Below, piece by piece: positions 55,908 through 64,000 of a stretch of DNA of 64,000 bases. Origin of the DNA: Ampelomyces quisqualis (taxonomy: Eukaryota > Ascomycota > Dothideomycetes > Pleosporales > Phaeosphaeriaceae). A program made the translations under genes and the position numbers. The stretch is from positions 558,001 to 622,000 of the forward strand of contig JAGTXZ010000024.1 in the NCBI GenBank assembly GCA_018398575.1. Reading direction: 5' to 3'. How positions within the stretch are numbered: the first letter of the stretch is position 1; the number at the start of each line of letters is the position of its first letter. The notes below the pieces were generated by a model. The model was not told the DNA's origin and ran no database searches. It saw only the letters and a program-made list of their open reading frames with translations.

Positions 55908-57910
55908 TTTAGTAAAAGAGCAGTACCTTTTTACAAGCTTTTCCTATCTCCTTACGTTACTATCTAACTCTCTTACCTAAACGCTAAAGCACTGTTAGCC
56001 TACGTTATTCTAACTTTACCTAGTGTTATAGCAGCGTTGCCTAGGCAGACTTGCGTTGCAACTGCAAACGCTTTAGACTACTTCTATTATAATAAGTCTT
56101 GCGTTAGCTAACTTTACTTTGCCTTTTAGCTCTACTCTCTTTTGGCTACTCTACTTGTTATTTAGTCTCCTATTGCCCTTATTACTAGCTGCCTACTCTA
56201 CGCCTCTCTCTTTCTTAACTTGCCTAACGTGCAACTTTACTGCTGCTATACTACAATTAGCTACTTAACTTCTCTACCTTATTAATAAGCGCTCTAACTA
56301 GCTCTAGCTTAGTTTATATTATCTACTTGTTACTCTTTTACCTTACTACTTCTATTTGCTTTTAAGGCAACTTATTTATACGCAGCTACACTACTTTGCT
56401 TTAGCGTACGCTCTACTCTCTTACTTACTTAGCTACCTCTTTTTGTAATTTAGTGTATTTTTACTTTAGAGCTTTAAGTTTCTAGCTTAGCTGTTACTAA
56501 TAGTTGCTTAATTAACGTCTTGCCTTTAGTTAATTAGAACTTTTCTAATATACGTGCCTAACACTTTCTTAGCCTCTTAGTTACACTTTACCTTTATCTT
56601 TAACCTATAATAAAGAATAAGCTTGTTCCTAAGCCTAATAGAGATACTTGCTTTCTAGTTTACAGGTACGTAGTTAACTATTCTAGCTATAGTAATATAA
56701 TTAACTAGAGTAAGTGCTAGTTTGTTAATAAGTTAAGCTAAACGCGTGCTAACATTTGCCCTAGTAAAATTAAACAAGGATAGGAAGCTAAGCTACCCTC
56801 TTATTACTAAGATCTAGTTAGTCTTTGTTAGCCTTAAGTCTGTAGAAAAAACATTTAGGCTTTATCTATTACTACTTGCTGTTAGCCTTTATTTAGAAGC
56901 TAAGTAGGCAAGCTTAGTTGTTAAGACTAATAGGTCTCTGCATATTAATAAGTTGCTTTCTACTCTAGGCAATTACTTTAGCCTTAAGGATAACTCTAGA
57001 GCTAAAAAGTACAAGATTTACAACGCTTGCATTAAAAGCTTAATTCTAAGCTATACTAACTACGCTATTAACATAGCTTCTATTAAAGGTAAGTCTAAGC
57101 ACTTATGCAGTTACTACGCAAGAGCTAGTTAGACGTTTAAGTCTACTAGCTTGTGTATACAGTTTAAGTTCTAAGGCAAGCTGCTAAATAATAGTACTTA
57201 TAGTAACTGCTTATTCTCTTCTGCTAAAGAGTAGTGTTTAATAAATTATAAGTAGCTAACACCTTTTTTGTTATTCTTTTTTATTATTTTTTAGAGTTAT
57301 TTGCTAATTATTTGTAAGCGCTCTAGTTATTCTGCGTAGCGTTAAGAGCACTAGAGCTGTTAAGCCCTTTTACATTACTCCTAGCTCTCTTATTCTTAAT
57401 AACTTGCCTTCTAAGAATTTGCGTAATTACAGTTTACTAACTCTAGCAAAGAAGCTTAGTAGCTTTAGGGCTCTAAGTAAGTCTAGTCTACTAGATTTTG
57501 TAAAGTTATTAGCTAGGAAAGCTTATTAAAGCCTAGACTTTAATGCTAGCAAGGTCTTTAAAAACTCTTCTAAAGCTAGCTACAACTCTAAGAGGCCTTT
57601 AGGCACTCTATCTCCTAGTAAGCGTCGCATTTCTAGTCTATCTATAAAGGGCTATAGAGTTAAGAAGTTGCCTTGCAAGAAGGCTTAGTTAGATCCTAAG
57701 TTAGCTGTAGTTAATAAAGATATTAAGAAAGATACTAACAATACTATTGCTAATAAAGCTTTAGCTTAGCTTAATATTAGTAGGCCTTTAGCTAGTGCAA
57801 AGCGTAGCGTTAATAATGCTAGCCTAGAAGCTAGCAATAGCAATCTATTAGTTAGAGATATTAATATAGATACCTAAAGTAATAGCTTAAGTAGTCTAAA
57901 CAACTTTTGT
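55908..57910 (-). mobile_element. Element G1 copy b, internal part (right of the inserted gypsy)
   Basis: Reverse complement of positions 1 to about 1990. Long matched blocks are visible, for example 57661-57900 against about 1-270 and 57000-57240 against about 660-900. The right end of the homology cannot be set because copy a is cut by the window edge. Coding content is not identified. Confidence 0.8.
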
Positions 57911-59000
57911 AACAATTAGAGTTTCTTATTATAGATCTTGTTTTTTGTAGTAGCTTACTATAAAATTAACTCTCCTCTTTTAACGCATCTTTAGAGTTTA
58001 TAGCTGTGCTAGAGGGCACTACTTTCTCTCTCTCCTACAAAAAGAAGCTTCTTTTCTTTTGTAATATTCTAATTAACTAACGCTTACTATTACTATTTGT
58101 TGTTTTTCTCTTACCTAACTAGCGCGTTATTAGGCGCGTTGTTTTAACTGCGCGTTACCTAGGCTTTTATTAAATTCTTTACCTTACTTTTACTCCTATA
58201 CTCTTACACTCTCTTTCTAAGCCTGTTAATTACTTTACTTAGTATAGATTTCTACACTACTACTTAACATTACCTGCTTATTTGCTTTCTGCTGCGCCTA
58301 ACGCTGCCTTTGCCTGCTCCTTAATCTCCTTATAGGCAATAGCCTAGTCCTAAGAGCAGCCTATAGCACTCTTCTACTTCTCTTCTATCTAGTAAGGCTA
58401 CTAAGGCTTTAGCTATAGTGTATAGGCTGTTGCCTAAGCTACTGCTATTTAGAATACAGCAGTAAATAGGTAGGGGTTAGGTTAGAGTAGGGTACCTTTA
58501 CGTAAGACTCTATACCTAACCTAACCCCTACCTATTTAATTAACGCTAAAAGTAGGTAGAGGTTAGGTTAGAGGTTTTAATTGAAGGTTAAGGTTAGGTT
58601 GCATAAGTTTTGCGCAATTAAATAAAATTTGAAGTATGTATCTACTAATCTTATAAAATTAGGTTTCTAAATATATAGTTAATTTTACAAGAGCAAAAAC
58701 TATACTAGGGATATCAAAAATAGCATAGTAATCACAAATTTTTATTACAATAAAGAGGAAATTAGGTCTTTATTTCTAATCTACATAAAAGTAAAGGATT
58801 CTAGATCTTCTACACAATTGCCTAATAAGAGCTAAACTTCTAATAGTACCTAAGCGCAAGTCTAACATCCTTTACCTATATAGTAACTCTTTTTGCGTAG
58901 ATTGCATTTATATTTGTATCTATATTTAGTTAGAAATTTGTTAAAAAAATAGGGTTAAGAAACAAACCCTTAAAAAAACTAACTATATAGGCCTTAGCAG
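57911..59000. other. AT-rich repeat DNA with inverted GGTTAGGTTA-type repeats
   Basis: Contains a large imperfect inverted repeat (58463-58538) and a third copy of its arm (58550-58576). Otherwise there are no readable domains. It may hold the 5' end of the element whose transposase lies further right. Confidence 0.5.
58463..58538. repeat. Imperfect inverted repeat, arms about 27-32 bp
   Basis: Left arm contains AATAGGTAGGGGTTAGGTTA (58463-58489); right arm (58507-58538) is its reverse complement with one small indel, around a loop of about 17 nt. A related direct copy, AGTAGGTAGAGGTTAGGTTA, follows at 58550-58576. Confidence 0.85.
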
Positions 59001-61250
59001 CCTCTTAAACTACTCTAACAGCTAATTTTTAGAAGCAAAGATTACTACTAGTAGTTTAGACGCATTCTTAAGCTATTTTGCGCAAGAGTTGCTAGAAGGG
59101 CAGCTTGCAGATAAGAAGCTTAGTAGACCTCTAGTATTAGCAGATCTCTCTAAGCAACACAGCTTTAAGCAGTAAGTAAATAAGCGTAATAAAGAATTGT
59201 AATAACTTACTACTTAGCTTAAGGTGCCTTTTTTTTTAGGAGCTGCTTTTTAAGTTTTTGTAGCTAGGCTTTTTCTAGCAGATTTCCTAGCAGCCTTACT
59301 AGCTAGGTCTTTAGTAACTATAGTGCCTCTAGTAACAGCGTCCTTAACTTTAGATTTGCGTTTTTTTAGAGCTATAGTAGTAGTGTTATAGAGTTGTAGA
59401 TTTAATATTATAATAATTTAGGTTGTTTTAGTGCCTAGTAAATAAGTAGTAAGCAGGCTTAGCGCAGGAAATTAGGTCTTAGCGTAAAATTCCTGCAGGA
59501 GCTAATTTAAAACTGCTAGCGCTACTAGAAGACTAGAACGTAATAAAAAACTGTGTTAACTTACAGGCCTACCTAGAATTGCGCTAGCTTTTGTTCTAGC
59601 TATATATTAAAATTAAAGGGTAGATTTCTATAGACTTGTTAGTTGTTTATGTAAAATAGGCTAAAAGGCAGTAAGCGTAGGTAGTAGGCAGAAAGCACGC
59701 TAGTAGACTGCTTGCGTACAGACTAACTTACCGCGTTATTAGTTATAGGCTGCTAAAATAAAATACTAAAGCTACACGCCTATAATAGTAACACGCTTTA
59801 TTATATTACTTTATTACACTTAGCGCTATAGAATCTGTTAAGTCTAAGGAAATTAAGGTTGTTAACAAGCCTAAGGGCTTTCTGCCGCCTATTCCTGTTA
59901 GAGTTCTGCTAAATTTTAAGAAAGAGGAGTAGGCCTAGCTTACAATAGTAACATTCTTAGAACTTTGCTATAAATTATACTAATTTGTCTAGGGTTTTGC
60001 TTCTAGGGATAATAAGATTAGCTATATTCTTAACTCTTGTAGTAGTAATACTCTAAAGTAAGGCTAACTAACAAATTTCTAAGTTAACTCTAGCAGGCAG
60101 CTTAGCAGCAGCGCTATGCAATCTAGGGAGCTAGCTGCTATTGCAAAGGCTAAGTCCTTAGACTAATTAGCCAAATACTAGCTTAAGAAGAAGGTTAAGA
60201 GGGGCAATAGGTACAAGGCGTTGTCTCTAAGGCAATAAGCTAAGAAACTTAAGTATAAGCTTAAGGCCTAGGCAGTAAAGCGTTTTGATAGCAAGCAATC
60301 TAGTAAGTTATTACACCTTTTTATTACGTTATTTTTACTAATATGCAAAGCTAAGTAGTTAACAGCCTCTATTACTTAAGTTACTTAAAAATAGAAGGCT
60401 ATCTAAATTAAAATTGATATACGCGCCTACAACATTATTATAAAGAGGTCCTCTGCAGCAACTTTAGACTTAAAGCAAAAAAAATTGTTAGCTTAAGCTT
60501 ATACTTGCGTTTATAGGCCTAGTAGAGCTGTAGAGAAGATACTCTAAAGGGAGTATACTTGTAGGCTACACCTTCTTAAGAGGAATAGCTTTAAGACACT
60601 ACAGGCTCAGGCTAAATAGCTTAAATTTTGCAATAAGCTAACGCCTAACAAGTTGGCTCTAGTAACTGATTAGAATTAGTAGTAAGTTTATTACATTATT
60701 TTATTACGTACTTATTCTAACTAGTCTGCTAGGAGGCGTAAGCGAACACCCTCCCCTATATTTAATCAGCCTCTAGAGCTCTATAGTAATAGGCTATACG
60801 TTAAAGGACGCAATAAGACTAAATATAAGAAAGAGGTTAAAGATTCTAGTAAAGAGCTAGAGGCATACTATAAGACGCTGCCTAATAAATATAAAGATAA
60901 GAAGAATAAAGATTAGAGCAATAGTACCTAAAAGAGGTTCTCTAATAGTACTTAGAAGGGCTGTTTAGACGCTAAGTAACATGTATAATTAAATCTGCTG
61001 TATATTATTGCCTAATATAGTTAAGACTTAAAAATTCTGCTACTACTGTAAAACCTAATTTGTTAATTTCTAAGAGTTTGGCCCTATTATCTGCCCCCTA
61101 ACTAGGGGAATAACGCCTCTAGTAGAACGCCTACCTCTCTTACTTAAAGTAATACTAAACTGTAGTTTTGCTATTCTATTGTTGCTGCAATTACTACCCT
61201 CTTTCTACAAGACATTACTACTTTATTATTATACTTTTTTATTACACATA
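59001..61250 (+). pseudogene. Eroded plus-strand ORF(s) upstream of the hAT transposase, intron-like segments
   Basis: Lys/Arg-rich plus-strand frames (for example about 60120-60300) are interrupted by segments that look like introns: GTAAG donors, a TTTATTAC-type repeat, and AG ends (59788-59823, 60303-60350, 60682-60731). The domain is not recognised. It could be an accessory protein of the same element or a neighbouring mobile element. Confidence 0.35.
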
Positions 61251-61259
61251 TAGACCTAA

Positions 61260-63600
61260 CCAACCTCTCTTTACTCCTAGACAACCTATACTCTAATCTG
61301 CCTAAAATACTCTACAAATTTATACTTCACGCCCTCTAAATCTTTAAGTCTAGAATTAAGAGAATAGTAACTATCCTTAAGTAGCTAATTCAAGACAATA
61401 CTACTATATGTGCTGCATAAGATGCCTGGTAGTAGAACACGTTATAGGCTTAAGACTCTAATAATTCTAATCCTTAATAGAGTAGAGCTAAACGTTCTGC
61501 TATTATATAGACTTAATTTAAAAAAGAAGCCTTTATTAAAAGTAGCAAACTACACGTATATTACCTAAACTATAGGCATATAATTTAACACTTAACTAAC
61601 AAGTACATAGAGACAAAATACCTTAGCAACTACCTTTAGTCTAATAGTTGTAGAGAGGTTACAGAATCTATTTATATAAGGCAGCTACTCTTATTTGTTA
61701 CACTATTACGTCTACAACCCCTGTAACTGTTTACTACTTAGCAATTTAAACTAGAAATTGTACAGGTACTTCTTGATAGGAACTAGTCTTTTTGAATATT
61801 AGAGCAACTCTTATTTTGCCGCTTTATAGAGTTTCTCTAGCCTAGCACTACTATACCTAGCTAATACAAGTTTACTCTTATACTCTAGGAACAATACAAG
61901 CAGGTAACTACAAACCTCTTTTCTAATCTTAGCAAGTTAACAAAAATCTTAATTGCCTTTAATGCCTAGTCTACAGCTAACTACCTAAGCTTTTTGGCTA
62001 TTAAAGCCTATTATATTAACACTAGTTAGCAGATAAGAGAAGTTCTATTAGATTTTATACTCTTGCGTAGGCAGCACACTAGGGTTTCTATAGCATCTAA
62101 TCTTATGTAGGTACTTAAAAACACAAAAACATTAAAAAGATTACTAGCAGTTACCTGCAATAACGCTTTAAATAACAGTACCTTTAGCAGAAGCCTAGAA
62201 AGCAATCTTGCTAATAAGAGAGTTTCTTAGAACGCAAAGAAAAACACTATACTATGCCTAGCCTATATTATTAACCTAGTAGTGCAGGACATAATAGCCT
62301 ACCTAAGGCTAACAGCCTTACTTAAGATTAAAGAGGCTTAGCAGCTGTAACGCTATTACGTTTACTAGATTAATAATAGTATATTAGTGCCTAACTCCTT
62401 GCAAAAGGTATGTTACACTCTTTATTATAATTCTTTATTACGCACTAAGCTTCTCTAGATCTAGGCAATTTGTATTGCTATTAATTTATCTCCTTAATGT
62501 TTTAAACAATTTCTAAAGGTACAATCTAATGTACTGCCAAAAAATTAACTCTGTGTAATTTAAGATATTAAGACTAGGTAGAATTTAACCTATAATATGT
62601 GTAAGCGCGCCTGCTCTCTAGCTACTTATATTAACAAGTGGCTAGAGTAAGAGATTACACTTAATTAGGCCCTGTAAGGTAGCAGCAGTAATTTACAGGA
62701 TAATAACACAGTTACAGACTTTAAGAACCTTAAAAGGCTTTAGCTAGCACCTGCTAAGTAGTTACACCTTAGGGTAATAACACGTATACTAGTAAACTTT
62801 AAAACAGCTACTAATAGTATTAGTAAAAGTAACACACCTTAGGCCCTATACATCTAGTTAATGTATAACTAACTTTTTAACTTCTTAGATTAAATAACAA
62901 CTAAGCTATCTAACAAGAAGGATAAGACTAGCTATTATAAGGAGTAGCTAGCTGTAGTAAAGGCAGTAGTAGAGAAAGGCAAGAAGAAGTTGTTAAAGTA
63001 TTATTTACGCACAGATAAGAAACAAGGATATCTTTATAACGTTACAACTGTTATTAATCTATCTTAGAAGCTTACTACATATAAGGTAAGAACTATGTTT
63101 ATTACACATGTTTATTACAGCGCACTGCTAATAACACCTAGAGTAATATATAGAAACTAGACTTTAAACATATATACTAGCGTTAGTTCTTAGACTACAT
63201 TAATTAATATAAAAACAACTCTGCAGTAACAAATAGAGACTGTACTCTAGTTTGTCCTTTGCAACTACAGCGTCTACCTAAACACTAGTAGTTTAGAAGG
63301 CCTTTCTTCTAAATAACACAGTCTAGTAGGTTAAGCGCTAATATCTCTTATAAAACTAACGCAAGTATTAGACTACTCTATACAGAAGCTTTCTACTACC
63401 TTAGCACTTCTCTAACTAGTAAGAAAGATAAAGAAGAGTTATTAAATATACTTATCTAGTAGCAGGCTAATGTAGACACGTACCTACGCCTAGCCTAGGT
63501 AGCTAAAGACGTACTAGCTATACAGCTTGCAGAAGTTAGAGTTAAGCGCTTGTTTAATACTATAAGAAACGTTCTAGAAGATTAACAGCACAGGCTTAGA
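61260..63600 (+). pseudogene. hAT-family transposase, RIP-inactivated
   Basis: The central part at about 61.94-62.33 kb reads IREVLLDFILLRRQHTRVSI, then LLAVTCNNALNNSTFS and LCLAYIINLVVQDIIAYL. These correspond to the hAT RNase H-like fold pattern (LDFxxLxxxHTG, TxDNAxNN, CxAHxINLVVQD), with the catalytic Asp of TDNA changed to Asn and the His of AHIINL to Tyr. The C-terminal dimerisation segment at about 63480-63575 reads TYLRLAxVAKDVLAIQLAEV then RVKRLFNTIRNV. Two intron-like segments (62408-62456, 63086-63120) split the frame. It is inactive because of stops and lost catalytic residues. Confidence 0.85.
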
Positions 63601-64000
63601 GCAGAAATAATCTAGAAGATTATAGTTGTAAAACACGCTATTACTAAGAAGGATGTATAACTAAACTGTTCTACACTATAATTACTAACTGCAGGATCCT
63701 AACACAGCGCTAAGAGTGTCTAGGATCTACTTAAGCTTTTAGGTTCTATTAATTTTGCTAGTCTAACTAGCTCTAGAATCTAACGTTTTAAGGATTAGAC
63801 AAGTAATAAGGAGCAGGAGGGTAATAGAGAAGATAATATTAGGGAATCTGCAACGCCTTTATATAGTGCACTACTCTAGACTCCTTAGTATAAGCAGCGC
63901 CTACAGAGGAAGAGATTAAGGCCTTCTTGTTTCTTAGACTAGTAAGTGTAATAAAAAAATGTAATAAATAGTAGCTCTTAACTATCTAAAACAACCTTAG
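63600..64000. other. RIP-mutated DNA at the right window edge
   Basis: Continuation of the hAT-containing mobile region. It holds a last, inverted copy of the TTTATTAC bipartite motif at 63945-63969. No gene is supported. Confidence 0.5.

Noticed and set aside
58463..58610. GGTTAGGTTA-type repeats resembling telomere repeats
   Set aside because: The units are not TTAGGG arrays and occur as an inverted repeat inside transposon DNA.
1..64000. CRISPR arrays, bacterial operons, rRNA genes
   Set aside because: None is present; introns, Myb and AAA+ clamp loader genes and RIP show fungal nuclear DNA.

Overview
The window is nuclear DNA of a filamentous ascomycete (Pezizomycotina, probably a Dothideomycete). 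Introns are about 45-75 bp with GTAAGT/GTGAG-type donors, CTAAC/CTGAC branch sites and AG acceptors. Two conserved genes are recognisable: the alternative clamp loader subunit CTF18 and the conidiation regulator FlbD (a Myb protein). The flanking DNA carries the pattern of repeat-induced point mutation (RIP), so the lineage has or had a RIP-like process. The exact species cannot be told from the sequence.

Layout. 1-2.8 kb is AT-rich, RIP-mutated LTR-retrotransposon DNA. About 2.9-34.17 kb is a GC-balanced island holding every plausible host gene. 34.18-64 kb is again RIP-mutated, with nested mobile elements: a Tc1/mariner-like element (34178-41032, 27/28 bp terminal inverted repeats) split by a Ty1/copia element (34883-40292, 207 bp LTRs, 5 bp target duplication); a decayed minus-strand Ty3/gypsy pol with chromodomain (45.4-48.47 kb); a complete minus-strand Ty3/gypsy element (48803-55907, 289 bp LTRs, perfect TTTAG target duplication) inserted into the 3' part of another LTR element; and a plus-strand hAT transposase (61.3-63.6 kb). 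Coding frames are still readable in these elements, but many Gln and Trp codons have become TAG or TAA.

Gene island. Left part: a small spliced gene with a VDLTGSD motif (3177-3692), CTF18 in three exons (4247-7579), a short-chain dehydrogenase (7887-8972), a small minus-strand ORF (9859-10278) and a single-span membrane protein (10991-11464). Next comes a block of four minus-strand genes of unknown function (12010-19385). The two largest, 702 and 586 aa, share a divergent homologous core of about 210 residues. The other two are a 345-aa protein with a VIDLTED motif and a spliced 242-aa basic protein. A stretch of about 10.4 kb without a convincing gene follows; its last 2.5 kb are strikingly GC-rich. 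It ends at the flbD-like Myb gene (30021-31235). About 2.9 kb of further non-coding DNA leads to the transposon boundary.

The best candidates for something undescribed are the paralogous 702/586-aa family with SUMO-interacting-like motifs around it, the long GC-rich leader before flbD, the 3-codon upstream ORF that ends on the CTF18 start codon, and a repeated bipartite TTTATTAC motif placed just after splice donors in the right-hand transposon region.
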